From the NCBI RefSeq assembly GCF_029873635.1, contig NC_080425.1:47352178-47416177 (forward strand): 64,000 nt of DNA, written 5' to 3'. The notes under the pieces are model-generated. The model was not told the origin of the DNA and ran no database searches. It was given only the letters and a program-made list of their open reading frames with translations. Below are positions 1-11,133 of the stretch, piece after piece. Both the position numbers and the translations under genes were made by a program. Source of the DNA: Malania oleifera. Its lineage: Eukaryota; Streptophyta; Magnoliopsida; Santalales; Ximeniaceae. Every line of letters begins with the position of its first letter. The first letter of the stretch is position 1.

Positions 1-399
1 TTAGATCCCCCCAAATGAGTAGCCAAAACGTACACAGGACCATGAACCACAGTTCTACTGAGTCCGATTTAAAAAATAACCGATATAAACACAATTCCCC
101 TTACCTTTCCCCCAAGAGAGATTCCCAAACTCTAACCTTAAACAGTGAACCGAGTTCCAAAACCTACAAATAATAGTATGTAAGATACTCACGACATTGT
201 TCTCTACTAACCTATCGGATCAGAATTGAAAACCGAGCCTTACCTCGATTTTACGCCAAAACCCAAAAATCTTTGAAACGGGGTTTCGATCCATAGAACT
301 TGTAAAGAATCCTTCCACGATCCTCATGATAACTTCAAATTTATGATTCTCACGATGAGCGGTGAAGAAATCTAGAGAGATAGAGAGTAGGGAGAGTTC

Positions 400-461
<62 letters not shown>

Positions 462-775
462 ATTTGAGTTTCTTAGTTGAGAAGTAATGAAAACTTCTAT
501 TTATAGTCCTTTGACCTAGCCACTTCTCGTCTACGAATTGGGTCCTTGTCAACAAGGCTCTATAGTTTTCTCATGGATGAGACCAAGACCTCATTAACGA
601 GTCTGGGATCTCTGATTTTTTTGAGACTCCTTGGCTTCTCCTCGTCGACGATATCGACGAGAGATAGAAGGCCTTCGTCGATGAACTCTGGCTTCGTCGA
701 CGAAGCCTGTTCAAATTCCAATTTTACCCCTCTTTTATTTATTTAAACCTATATATCATGGTTCGAGTTCTTACA
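1..775 (-). repeat. 3' LTR of element G, partial
   Basis: Homologous to 6885-7631 of the 5' LTR. Its right end (the LTR start on the minus strand) reads ATGGTTCGAGTTCTTACA on the plus strand, close to the same point of the 5' LTR. It contains the TATA-like box (minus strand, around 502), copies of the TCGTCGACGA motif at about 640-700, and a long GA tract. About 1.0 kb of this LTR lies outside the window. Confidence 0.88.
401..457. repeat. (GA)n microsatellite in LTR of G
   Basis: About 28 uninterrupted AG units. The paired LTR has only about 9 units at 7283-7300, so the tract changed length after insertion. On the element's sense strand it is a CT tract just downstream of the TATA box, where elements A and B also have CT tracts. 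Confidence 0.97.
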
Positions 776-789
776 ACCTCCTCTCCTTA
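776..789 (-). other. Polypurine tract of element G
   Basis: On the minus strand this reads as a purine run (TAAGGAGAGGAGGT) directly before the LTR start TGTAAGAAC. It is preceded by the block AATTTCGAGGACGAAATTT (about 796-814), which other plant gypsy elements carry at this place and which recurs at the equivalent sites of B (35150-35172) and D. It primes plus-strand DNA synthesis. Confidence 0.8.
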
Positions 790-967
790 CAAAAATTTCG
801 TCCTCGAAATTTGCCATCTCTCATTCGCAAACCTACTCATACAATCAAACACATGTACAACACTCTAGAAAGAACTAGCGACCACTATAGCTTAGCGCCA
901 TCATACAGATACACATACATACCTTCACTTATGGCGGAGGAATACCGTGGTTACATATACAACTATC

Positions 968-1585
968 TCAGGAGTTCACAATACACATACTCCTGATGAG
1001 TAACCACCTATCCCAACCCAAAGTAGGATAACATATAAGTGCTAAGAACAATTGTGGATACTTCCGGTATATTTCCGTTTCCAGTTCCCAAGAAGCTTCA
1101 TCAACCTCGTGGTTTTTCCACAATACCTTCACTAATGGTATATCTTTGGTACGAAGCTTCTGAACTTTACAGTTCAGAACCTGAACAGGTATCTTCTCAT
1201 ATGCTAAAGTATTCCCAATTTCCAACTCCTCATAATCGATAACATGTGATGGATCTAGCATGTACCCCCTCAACATGGATACGTGAAACACATCGTGGAC
1301 CCTCGAGAGTGCTGGGGGTAGTGTAATCCTGTAGGCTATCAGACCCACTTGCTCAAGAATCTGGAATGGTCCAATATACCTCAGGCTGAGCTTGCCATTT
1401 CTCTCGAATCTCATCACCCCTTTCATCGGAGCGACATGCAAAAATACCTTACCCCCCATCTCGAACTCTAATTCACGGTGGCGAACATTTGTGTAACTCT
1501 TCTGCTGACTCTGAGTTGATTTAATCCTCTCTCGGATCAAACCCACCTTCTCAGATGCCTGCTGCACAAGTTCAGGTCCTAACAC
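968..1585 (-). pseudogene. Integrase C-terminus with chromodomain-like tail (element G)
   Basis: An open frame of 205 codons, the longest intact piece of G. The first half is the integrase C-terminal segment with the gypsy signature RYIGPFQILEQVG and HDVFHVSMLRGY. The last part holds the chromodomain-like pattern with LVKVLWKNHEVDEASWELE, followed by YPQLF. In chromoviruses this tail is thought to read histone marks and steer insertion. The reading frame runs past the usual end (around the YPQLF motif) by about 25 codons into non-homologous sequence because the family stop is lost. It is separated from the integrase core by an in-frame stop near 1586, so it could not be made as part of an intact polyprotein. 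Confidence 0.85.
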
Positions 1586-2528
1586 CTAACGTTCTCCAAC
1601 CTCATCCCAACATAAAGGAGATCGACACCTCCGACCATACACAGCCTCGAACGGTGCCATCCCGATACTAGCCTGGAAGCTGTTATTATAAGCAAACTCC
1701 ACTAGTGGCATATACTGTATCCAGCTACCACCAAAGTCTAACACACAATCTTGCAACATATCTTCCAAGATCTGTATCATCCTCTCTGACTGTCTATCAG
1801 TCTGGGGGTGGAACACTGTACTGAAAGTAAGCTTTATCCCCAGTGCTTCCTGCAAACTCATCCAGAATCGAGAAGTAAACCTAGGATTTCGATATGACAC
1901 ATTGGACACCTGTACCCCATGCATTCTCACAATCTCATGCACATACAACTCCGCCAGCCTACTTAAAGGATAGCCAATCTTCATCGGTATGAAATGAGGA
2001 GACTTCTTCAATCTATCCACGATCACCCAAATAACATTCTACCCGTGAAGTGTTGGTGGCAATCCGGTCACAAAATCCATGGAAACATGCTCCCATTTCC
2101 ACACCGGAATAGGAAAAGGCTGAAACAGCCCTGCCGGCCTCTGACGCTTAGCTTTCACCTACTGACACGTCAGACACTGTTCCATGAACTAAGCAATCTG
2201 CCTTTTTCATACTAGACCACCAGAAGGTCTCGAGCAAGTCCCGATACATCTTTGTACTGACAGGATGTACCGTAAACAAAGAACGATGCCCTTCCTCCAT
2301 AATCGTCTTTCTGATCTCATTGTCATTTGAAACACATAACCTGGTCCCAAACCTTAGCACACCTCCCTTAGAGATGTTAAACTCTGTAGCCAGTCCTTGT
2401 TGTACCTTTTCCATAACCTCTGCTAACTCTTCATCACTAGCCTGTGCGGCCTTTATACGTTCAAATAAGGTCAGATGGAGCACCATGCTGGTAATGAAAG
2501 CCTGATGATCACCAAATACAAACTCCAA
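1586..2528 (-). pseudogene. Integrase zinc-binding and catalytic core (element G)
   Basis: The 2148-2528 part matches the integrase H2C2 zinc-binding region and its lead-in (HRSLFTVHPVSTKMYRDL, then WWSSMKKADC). The core runs from about 2100 to 1586. The first catalytic Asp lies in MDFVTGLP at about 2078. The second should lie in VSDRDPRF, but here it reads VSYRNPRF, so the Asp has become Tyr. The Glu is in SERMIQILEDML. Loss of the second Asp should abolish strand transfer. In-frame stops lie at about 2040 and 2148. Downstream motifs VEFAYNNSFQASIGM and YGRRCRSPLCW are typical of this plant gypsy group. Confidence 0.85.
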
Positions 2529-2561
2529 GCCAAGGCTTTCCAGATCTCGTTTGATATGATA

Positions 2562-3787
2562 TTAAGTTACAACCGTAGATACAGTCGCAGTTCCCGACTT
2601 CTGACTTAACACATCAGCCACCACATTATCTTTCCCCAGGTGATAATTGATCATGCAATAGTAATCCTTAATCAATTCTAGCCACTGCCCCTGCCTCATG
2701 TTCAACTCCTTCTGCGTGAAGAAATACTTAAGGCTCTTATGATCAGTGAAGATCTCACACTGCACACCATATAGATAGTGTCACTAGATCTTCAGTGCAT
2801 ATACAACAGCAGCTAACTCCAAATCGTGCGTAGGGTAGTTCTTCTCATATTCCTTCAATTGCCGAGAAGCATAAGCTACTACCTTACCCTGCTGCATAAG
2901 CACACATCCCAAACCTTTTAGAGATGCGTCGCTATAATTCACAAACCCACCATCCCTCGAAGGAATGGTCAACACTAGAGCAGTAACCAGTCGATGCTTC
3001 AACTCCTGAAAGCACTGCGGGCAATCACTGGTCCACACAAACTGCACCCCCTTCCTAGTCAATCGAGTTAGAGGCCCAGATAGTTTAGAAAAACCTTTTA
3101 CAAATCAACAATAATAACCCGCCAGTCCCAGAAAACTCCGAACCTCCTGCACACTCTTCTGTCTCACCCATTAATCACAGCTTCAATCTTGCTATGATCA
3201 ACTGATATACCATCACCAGTAACCACATGGCCTAAGAATACAATCTGACTCAACCAGAATTCACACTTCTTTAGTTTAGCATACAACTTCTTCTCCCGCA
3301 GAATCTGTAATACTAACCTCAAATAGTCCTCATGCTCTTCCAAAATCCTCGAGTATACCAGAATATCGTCAATGAATACCACCACGAACCGATTTAGGTA
3401 CTCATGGAAAACTTTGTTCATCAGATCCATGAACACCGCTGGAGCATTCGTCAACCCAAAAGGCATGACTAAAAACTCGTAGTGGTCGTATCTAGTTCAG
3501 AAAGCAGTCTTCGCTACATCCTCAGCTCTCACCCTCACCTGATGATATCCTGACCACAAGTCGATCTTCGAAATGACCCGCGTCCCCTGCATCTAGTCAA
3601 AGAGATCATCTATACGAGGTAAAGGATAGCAATTCTTCACAGTTACCTTGTTAATCTCATGGTAATCAATACACATCCGCATTGACCCATCCTTCTTCTT
3701 CACAAACAATACTGGAGCTCCCTAGGGCGAAACACTAGGTCGAATGAAACCCCTGTCCAGTAATTCATGAAACTGCTCCTTCAACAC
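2562..3787 (-). pseudogene. Reverse transcriptase and RNase H (element G)
   Basis: The reverse transcriptase N-terminal part (3467-3787) shows [20 protein letters not shown] and [11 protein letters not shown] with stops near 3722, 3593 and 3497. The open stretch 3164-3466 has [17 protein letters not shown] and the catalytic [11 protein letters not shown], then CEFWL and FLGHVV. The 2784-3062 stretch covers the RT connection and RNase H start ([18 protein letters not shown], Asp present). The 2562-2765 stretch has the RNase H motif [19 protein letters not shown] and ends with ADVLSQKSG. The catalytic RT and RNase H residues I can see are kept, but the frame is broken repeatedly. Confidence 0.87.
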
Positions 3788-4580
3788 TTAAAGTTCTCCT
3801 GGAGCCATCCGGTATAGAGCTTTAGAGATCGGCGCATTTCCAGGTAACAACTCCATAGCAAACTCCACCTCTCGATCCGAAGGTAAAGCGGGTAAATCAT
3901 CTGGAAACACATCCGGGAACTCCCTGACCACCCGAATGTCCTCGAGTCTCAACTCATCCCATGACGGTTCCTCCACACAGTCTAGGTACCCCTGACATCC
4001 ATCCAAGAGTAACCTCCTTGCCTGTAATGCCAGCAGAATATGTGGTACTAGATGCACACACGATCCCACGAATTCATACTCTTGCCCCCCAGGAGGTCTA
4101 AAAACTACTGCCTTCCTATGACAGTTGATCACAGCATAACTGGCGAACAACCAATCCATCCCCAGAATAACATCGAACCCCAACATGTCGTATGCAACAA
4201 GATTCACTGGTAGCAGCTTCCCCTGATTTACCACTAGGCAATTACCAACATCTTCCTACAGAGAGATACATTTCCAGACGGTGTAGTAACAGATAACACT
4301 CGTTCATGTCTCGGGTCTCAACCCCACACCATCCCACCAAATTCACAGATATAAAGGAATGGGTTGCACCCAAATCAAACAAAACAGAAGCCTTATTTGA
4401 AAGCAATAATAAGGTACCTGTCACTATGTTCCCTGCATGCTCAGCATCCGTTGGAGTAAGAGAGTATACTCTGGCCAGAGCTGTATTCATCTGAATGGTT
4501 CCCTGAGGTATCTGGTTGATCCCTCGGTTCACACTGGATGTAGGCACGTCTCGTTTCGGTGCATGACAATTGCGAGCCAT
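3788..4580 (-). pseudogene. Aspartic protease and protease-RT linker (element G)
   Basis: The 4242-4580 frame holds the protease: ASVLFDLGATHSFIS, where the family has DSG; Ser is changed to Leu here, so the active site is altered. The 3788-4234 frame continues with GFDVILGMDWL, the second conserved protease block, then the linker (EYEFVG, VREFPDVFPDDLPALPSDRE) leading into RT. The linker ends at a stop near 3788, where the RT N-terminus begins. A frame change lies at 4234-4242. Confidence 0.82.
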
Positions 4581-5492
4581 GTGACTTGGCTGGCCAAAGT
4601 TGTAGCAGTTACCCTAGAAAGATCAGCACTCACCCTCATGCCGTTTGTGGCATATGATACAACGATCCCTAGTCTGGCTCCCCTGGAAACTCTGGCGCTC
4701 GGTGGTTTGATGGTAACCCGAGCCATTGCTCCTCTTCTTCCACGATCCCTGATGAGATCCTATCTGAGAACCAGAAGGTACTGTCTTCTTCCTCGATTCC
4801 TGATCCACTTCGTCTTCTCGGATACCAGTCTCAATCATAGTGGCCTTATCCACTAACACCGAGAACTCATAGATCTGGAGCATACCCACCAATCTACGGA
4901 TATCCTTCCTCAGGCCCTTCTCAAACCTCTGAGTCTTCTCGTACTCGCTCGAGATCAAACACGGTACAAATCGGGATAGCTCTATATACTGAGCCACATA
5001 CCCTTGTACCGTCATATTCCCTTGAGTCAGAGCAGAAAACTCATCTGTATTTGCATCATGTACAGAAGTCAGTTAGTATCTATCAAGGAACACCTCCTTG
5101 AAACGGTTCCACGTCATCTCCTCAGGATGGCCCCTCTGCTTCTCCAGCAGATTCACTGCAGTCCACCATCGACCTACCTCCCCATATAGCTGGAAGGTAG
5201 CATATAGGACTCGCTACCTATTAGTGTAGTGCAAGACATCCAAATTCCTCTCAGTCTTCTCTACCCAATCCTTTGCTATCGTTGGGTCAGGTCCTCCAGA
5301 GAACGTCGGAGGATGCTTGCGTGTGAACCTCTTAATGGTGCACCCCACAACACTAGGAGAGCACTCGCGTCTCCTCACACTTTGCCCGATCTCCCATAAC
5401 ACCTGCCTCGTTAGACCTCGAGGCACAGAAGGAGACTCATCACTCGCAGTCTCCTCAGAGCCACTTCCTAGGTCATTATCCTTGGGCTCCAT
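4545..5492 (-). pseudogene. gag (capsid and zinc knuckle) of element G
   Basis: I place the gag start at the ATG at 5492 (MEPKDNDLGSGSEE) rather than the upstream in-frame ATG at 5561. This matches the short acidic start of A, B and D, and a splice-acceptor-like TTGTAG directly precedes it. The capsid part shows FTRKHPPTFSGGPDP and AKDWVEKTERNLDVL, a stop near 5214, then RWWTAVNLL and, in 4623-5015, VQGYVAQYIELSRF. The zinc-binding tail has CIICHKRHEGEC and a second knuckle with one Cys changed to Phe (CYNFGQPSHMARNC). Gag packages the RNA. Confidence 0.82.
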
Positions 5493-5493
5493 G

Positions 5494-7126
5494 CTACAAC
5501 ACAATTGGAATCTATCAGTATCTATACAACACGTACAGTTAACACAATGATTTAACCCCAATTATGTTAACTATTCCCCGACAGGTCCAGGTCTGTCCTA
5601 TCACACCGACACGAAAGTCATCAATGATCTGCCCTAATTTTACTGGAATCGTCATCACAGGAAAAACACGAAACACCGTCAACAAATCCCGGTCTAGCAA
5701 TCGAACAACCCTTAACCAACTCTACCCATATCCAATATCCTATACTCTGGTATGTACTCAAAGTTAAGCCTAACCAAGTCTAGAAGACCTAACAACCTAG
5801 TTAGCTTTAATACCAAGCTGTCATGCCCCGAACCTGAAAATGGGACCCAGGGGTGAAAATGTAAACCAACTAGTCCCTGTATCATACAAAACAACCAAGA
5901 TACAGAGAAAAGATGAGGGTCCAACCCCGTGGGGTTCCCAGGCACCCTATACACATCCAAACATAACAGAATGTACGCAACGGAATAAGGTCATTCTATA
6001 TACATACAATACCATACCAGAGTCTATACAAGAGAAAAAATAAAGCTCTATCACAAATGTACAAACGGGTGGCCAAGACATCCCAAAATGGCAACCCACC
6101 AAAATACAGTCCTAGCACTTACGGAAGCGCTAACTGCAATACATCGGCCACTACGCTCCTCACACCAGGATGCTAGTTTTGGTTACTCAAAGGACCTGTA
6201 AAAATGTACATACAGTAGGGGTGAGACACCTCTCAGTAAGGAAGAACATAGGTTATATCGATGTGTGGCATTTGAGTGTTTTTATGATGCAACATACACA
6301 CAGTTAAATGCAGTCCAGTACTAGATACAGTGCATATGCACGCCCACGATCTACCCGGTGTCATCTCACCCCTTAGCTCGAAGTTGGTCCTCCACAATCC
6401 AGCGTTGGCCCATTGCCAACCTGCGAAGCACGGCGCCATCGGCACATAGCTAGTCCTAGACTCCCATGGCATCGTACCGGTGCTAACTGGTGGATCCACA
6501 CCCTTCGGTGATCATCCAGTATAGGTTCACACCCTCAAATATAGAGCTGGACACTTTTGCCTATGAGGCAGGTGATAAACACACGCCCTCGGATATAGAG
6601 CCGGACACTTTCAGTACTTGGAACAAATTTGGAACCCTATTCCTACTAGCCATTTAACCAATCACACACACATGCATGCTCATATAACCAAACAAACCAC
6701 ACCTATTTGGTAATCTAAAGTCATGGTTTTCCATACACATACAACTTAAACAAGTCAAGGCACGACCATCCCTATAGCACAGTATAAATCAACATATATG
6801 CTTGATTTTTAAAAAAACCAGGGATGCGGCCCGTCGCCCCCTTTTTCACAAAACTGTAATCATGAAAACCCCATAGTTTTTCCCATTAGATCCCTCCAAA
6901 TGAGTAGCCAAAATGCACACAGGACCGTGAAGTTCTATCGAGTTCGATTTGAAAAATAATTGATATAAACATAATTTCCCTTACCTTTTCCCTAAGAGAG
7001 ATTCTCTAACTCTAAGGTCCCTAAACAGTGAATTGAGTTCCAAAACATTCAAACAACAGTATAGTAGATACTCACAACACTATTCTCTACTAAACTACAG
7101 GATCAGAATTGAAAACTGAGCCTTAC
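5494..7126 (-). other. Candidate leader intron of element G
   Basis: On the minus strand a donor-like ATCGAG/GTAAGG lies at 7127/7126, about 215 nt downstream of the TATA box. An acceptor-like TTGTAG ends at 5494, one base before the gag ATG. A second GTAAGG lies at 6984. Unlike the other families, G does not show a clear 62-nt internal exon; the nearest TTTAG would give 36 nt. Splicing is inferred, not shown. Confidence 0.35.
5804..5815 (-). other. Primer binding site of element G (tRNA-Met type)
   Basis: On the minus strand TGGTATTAAAGC begins 3 nt after the LTR end (GGGGCATGACA). It matches the initiator tRNA-Met primer site TGGTATCAGAGC at 10 of 12 positions. Confidence 0.8.
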
Positions 7127-7631
7127 CTCGATTTTACGCCAAAACCCAAAAATCTTTGAAACTGGGTTTTGATCCATAGAACTTGTAGAGAATCCTTCCA
7201 CGATCCTCATGGTAACTTCAGATTTACAATTCTCGCGATGAACGACGAAGAAATCTTAAGAGATAGAGAGTGGGAGAGTTCTAGAGAGAGAGAGAGAGAG
7301 AATGTATTTAAGTTTCTTAGTTGAGAAGTAATGAAAACTTCTATTTATAGCCCTTTGACCTAGCCACTTCTTGTCGACAAATTGGGTCCTCGTCGATGAG
7401 GCTCTATAGTCTTCTCGTCGATGAGACGAAGACCTTACCAACGAGTTTGGGATCTCCAGTTTTTCTGAGACTCCTCGGCTTCTCCTCGTCGATGAGCCTC
7501 TGAACTTTGTCTATGAGAGATATAAGGCCTTTGTCGACGAACTCTGGTTTCGTCGACGAAGCCTGTTCAAATTCTAATTTTACCCCTTTTTTATTTATTT
7601 AAATCCATACATCATGGTTCGGGTTCTTACA
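5819..7631 (-). repeat. 5' LTR of element G (1813 bp)
   Basis: On the minus strand it starts TGTAAGAACCCGAACCATG and ends GGTTCGGGGCATGACA, giving TG...CA ends. It contains the U3 motif array and TATA box (7342-7559), the GA tract (7283-7300), two GTAAGG sites, and the conserved block GGGTGAGACACCTCTCAG at 6218-6237 seen in the other gypsy LTRs here. Confidence 0.88.
7342..7559 (-). promoter_or_regulatory. U3 promoter region: TATA box and TCGTCGACGA array (element G)
   Basis: The TATA box reads TATAAATA on the minus strand (7342-7349). Upstream on that strand lie at least six copies or near-copies of the self-complementary decamer TCGTCGACGA: 7371, 7390, 7415, 7486, 7531 and 7550. The same layout recurs in B, C and D and, more decayed, in X. 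Confidence 0.6.
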
Positions 7632-7828
7632 GACAAACTCTCAATGCTTCTTGTTGCCGCTTCGTGAGCTTGAGGGGGGATGTTAATAATAATTATTTGC
7701 ATTATATCATAGTAGAATAGTCTTTTTACCTTTCATTATTGTAGGCTATATAAGCCATATTTATCTCTTGTAGAACCCTAATTTTATTCAATGAAAGCCT
7801 TTTCTTTCCCTCCTCTTTGATTCTAACA
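7632..7828 (+). mobile_element. 3' tail and short LTR of a Ty1/copia element, truncated by G
   Basis: Bases 7632-7680 read in one frame as DKLSMLLVAAS with stops, like the C-terminal end of copia RNase H (compare [11 protein letters not shown] in element F). They are followed by a purine tract GAGGGGGGA. An LTR-like segment 7681-7828 (148 bp) starts TGTTAATAATAA and ends GATTCTAACA. The upstream part of the element is missing at the G boundary, so G probably inserted into or beside it. The sequence right after the LTR, TTTGATATCA, also resembles a decayed PBS. Confidence 0.6.
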
Positions 7829-8182
7829 GATTTGATATCATTATTGTTTTCTATTTTCTGTTTCTATTTCTCCGCAATGAAGAAACAAATTATAAAAATA
7901 TGTATGTTTATGTCATCAGTTTTCTATTTCTATTGCCAATTTTTAGTTGTTTTCCAAAAAACTAAAAACCATATTTTATGATTTTCAATTTTTTTGACAA
8001 CTTGTTGCCAGAAATTTTAATATTTTGAAATAGTTTTTTTGGATTAAATTATTCATTTTATACACTTTTAAATTAAAATTAAAATTAAAATTAAACGATC
8101 ATATAAATTTAAACATAATTAAAATAAAAATATACATAAATTTTTAAAAATAATAATAAAACTAATTACAAAATACTTTTTG
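7829..8182. other. AT-rich stretch without recognised feature
   Basis: Low-complexity AT-rich DNA with poly-T/TTTCTATTT words and an imperfect run of AATTAAAATT. No open frame or element ends seen. Confidence 0.5.
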
Positions 8183-10520
8183 AGAGTTATGATGTGATCC
8201 CAAGAGGGGGGGGGGGGGTGAATTGGGATTTAAAAAATATTTTGCTAATTTAAACTTCACTGATGCATCACATTAAATCTTATTTAAAAATTAAAGCATG
8301 TATGAAAAATGAGAATGACAAAAAATAAACATTCATAAATATGCAGAAATTAAAGTGCGGAATTTAAATGAGATAGAGAGAGAGACATACATACAAGATT
8401 TGTTATCAAGGTTCGGCCAATCCTGCCTATGTCCCCGCCTCAAGCCAAACTAATTTAGAGGATTCCACTATCTTTGCTCACTTACTGGGTGGAGCAATAC
8501 CATTACAACCTCTCCTTAAGGGATGAGGTAAACCCTAACTCAAATTTCGGGGTTGAGCCACAACCAATAATTACACCTTACAAGATGGTGTTTTTAGTTC
8601 TACTAATCGGGTCTAAACCAATCCGGTGCATGTTAAAGGCCAGTGCAATCCTCTTCTGACCACATGCTGGGAATACAACAACAATAATAAAATTTGCATA
8701 GAAATAAGTGCTTCTCAAACTAAGTAAAGATGTACTCAATGAAGAACAAAAATGCACCCTCATATGATATTAAATGAAGCTCAGTAGAGTATGGTATTCC
8801 TCTCAAAATATTTTTCAAGTAAACCAATGAGAGTATAGAAAATGATTTTCTTTATGAAAATGACCTTTTAAAATTTAATTTAAATAAGGTTTTCAAGCAA
8901 AATATATGAAAGTGAATATTAGCGCAAGCCGTTGTCAAGAAGCTTCTCAAGCACAATATATATATCAATGAATATATATGCTCAAAGCATTCTTGAACTA
9001 ACCCATAGATTTTTTCCAATAAAAATATTTCCAAATAAATGAATAGGAGAAGTTAGGGTTTTCATTTAAAATGATTGAGGTTTATAAAAACAAATTCAAT
9101 AAGGCTTTCTAGCTATATATGTATGAGTTTAAAATATGCTAAAGCCTTCAAGACAATTTCAAAATAAATTTCTCCAAAATATTTTCAAATAAAAGGTATG
9201 GGAGAAATTTGATCTTTTAAGAACATGATAATAAAAAGGCTATCAATTTATATATATAAACTTGAATATAAGATCAAGCCTTTCTAAATAAAACCTCCAA
9301 AATATTTTTCTCCAAAAAGATTTTCAAGAAGAGTAGGAAAATTTTGATCTCTGAAAAACAACAAGAATAAAAAGTAGAGGTCTTCAAGCAATATATATAG
9401 ACTTGAATATATGCTCAACCCTTTTCAAAATTACCTCAAGAAAAAGAAGCCTTTTAAGTAGAAATATATGAGTGGATATATGCTCCAAGCTTCCTTCAAT
9501 AATCCATAATAGTTTCACCCAAAAAGAATTTTCAAAGTGAAAGAGTAGGAGAAATATAAAATTTAATGCACAAAGGGGGTATGAAAAATGAGGGAGAAAC
9601 AAAGAATGTATAGATATGCTCTTAAGATATTTCTTTTCAAATTTTCAAGTATCTTTGGCTTATATTTATAGGCAAAAACCAAAACTAACCATTTTATGGC
9701 CGTTGGAGTATTAAAATATGTTTTAATTTGAAAACTAGCCATTTTTGGACTATTGGGGAGCTTTCTGTGCGAACACCTTTCAATTTTTTAGACATAACTT
9801 TTTCTATAAAACTCCAAATTAGACGTTATTGGTATCAATAGAAAGCTAATAAAAAATCCCACAATTCATGTTGAACACTTTTTAAGATAAGGAGTTTTCT
9901 ATAGAGAAATTTGCACATCAATGAGACGAAAGAAGCATGAAGGGAATTTTTCTGCTGCGGACACCCTTCAGTATTTTGAGCCTAACTTTTTATATATAAC
10001 TCAAAATTAAACATACTTGGTAGCAACAGAAAGCTAATAGAAAATATCACAACTTTTATGTTGAACACTTTTTAAGATAAGGAGTTGTTGATAGAGAAAA
10101 ATGTTCTTCAATGCGATAGAAGAAACATGAAGGGGGGTCTTTTTTTTGAAAAAACTTGTTTTGGAAAAATGTTTTCATGAGAAGTTTATGCTCCTAAGGT
10201 CTTGGTCATTTTGTGAAAGCTTCAATTCAAATCATATGATTATGCATGCATAAATTGAAACCTAATTACTATTACAACTTAAAGAATAAATAAAATCTTC
10301 ATGCTTCTACTCCTTAATACTTCATGGAATACACCAAAATTTGTGCTCAATTAGGTACTCCTTGACTTCTATTTTGCATCCCTTATTTGTGCCTTCTGTA
10401 TCATAAATCTGTTCAAAGACTAAACGCACAAATAAGATGCTGTGGTTTGTCATAATCAAAATAAGAATCAGATTCAAAAACTCAACACTTTTACTAATTT
10501 TCATTTGTCATGTCCAATTT
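8183..10520 (-). mobile_element. Probable solo copia (Sirevirus-like) LTR
   Basis: The left end GTGATCCCAAGAGGGGG...TGAATTGGG is the reverse complement of the 3' end of E's LTR (CCAATTCATCCCCCTCTTGG, 57449-57470). The right end on the minus strand reads ATGACAAATGAAAATTAG, like the start region of E's LTR (GATAATGACAAATC). A minus-strand TATA-like box (CTATAAATATAAG) lies at about 9659-9671, in a sensible place. There is no internal coding region. Boundaries are approximate and I found no target-site duplication. It carries a G homopolymer at 8205-8217 and four diverged repeats of roughly 130-215 bp between 8870 and 9600, each with ATATATGCTCAAG-like and AGGAGAAATTT-like words. Confidence 0.45.
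9755..10128. repeat. Two tandem diverged units of about 187 bp
   Basis: Units 9755-9941 and 9942-10128 share TTGAACACTTTTTAAGATAA, GAAAGCTAATA, CATAACTTTTT/CCTAACTTTTT and AAACATGAAGGG or AGCATGAAGGG. They lie in the presumed U3 part of the solo LTR. Confidence 0.75.
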
Positions 10521-11133
10521 TTTTTTATTGTAAAGTAAATTTTGAAAGTAGAATAATTAAGTAAAATAATTATAATAAATTTTATTTTTATTATAGTAAT
10601 TTTTTAATGTGTATTATTTGTAATTTTATTATTTTAATCATATTTTTATAATATTATTTGATTTAAAGATGAAAATGTACATTTTTTTAATTAAGATTCT
10701 AATTTGTATTAGTTTTGTAAATGTTAACCAAATAGGTTGTTAGTTTCTAATTTTTAGTTTCTATTTCTGGTTTTTGGTCTTCGTTTCTAGTTTTTATTTC
10801 TTTAATTTTTTTTTTATAGTAATACCAAATGGTCCTTAAGAGTATTGGGCATTCTGACTTGTAATTAAAATATTAAATAATTATAAGTATGGGTAATGAG
10901 TGTACAACAACTCTCAATATTGGTTTTATATAAAAGTATACAATTATAATTTATTAATTCAGTTTTTGGTTTTTTCAGTTTTGTTTTGGACGAGAATTGA
11001 AACCGAAACCGAAATTGAAATTTTTATCTTTCAAGACTAAAATCGAAATTGCAAACCAAAATACCCAATTGAGATGTGTTTTGGTCCAATTTTCGGCTTT
11101 TCGATAATTTTTGTATACAACTGACAATTTCTT
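10521..11133. other. AT-rich stretch without recognised gene
   Basis: Poly-T and TTTCTATTTCTGG-like words, similar in texture to 7840-8000. A possible decayed small transposon, but no terminal repeats could be fixed. Confidence 0.4.

Larger units (their letters stand above)
1..7631 (-). mobile_element. Ty3/gypsy chromodomain-type LTR retrotransposon G (left LTR cut by window edge)
   Basis: The first bases of the window recur near 6885, which marks two LTR copies around a minus-strand gag-pol region. Domain order on the minus strand is gag, protease, reverse transcriptase, RNase H, integrase and an integrase C-terminus with chromodomain-like tail. This is the Ty3/gypsy order, and the tail points to the chromovirus group, most like Tekay/Del. 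The 5' LTR is 5819-7631, the PBS is 5804-5815, and the purine tract is 776-789. The 5 bp right of the element are GACAA; the left flank lies outside the window, so the target-site duplication cannot be tested. Many nonsense codons and lost catalytic residues make it non-autonomous. Confidence 0.9.

Noticed and set aside
220..555. Minus-strand frame with a long Leu-Ser run
   Set aside because: It is the translation of the (GA)n microsatellite in the LTR of G.
4437..4856. Plus-strand 139-codon frame
   Set aside because: Antisense shadow of gag/protease of element G.
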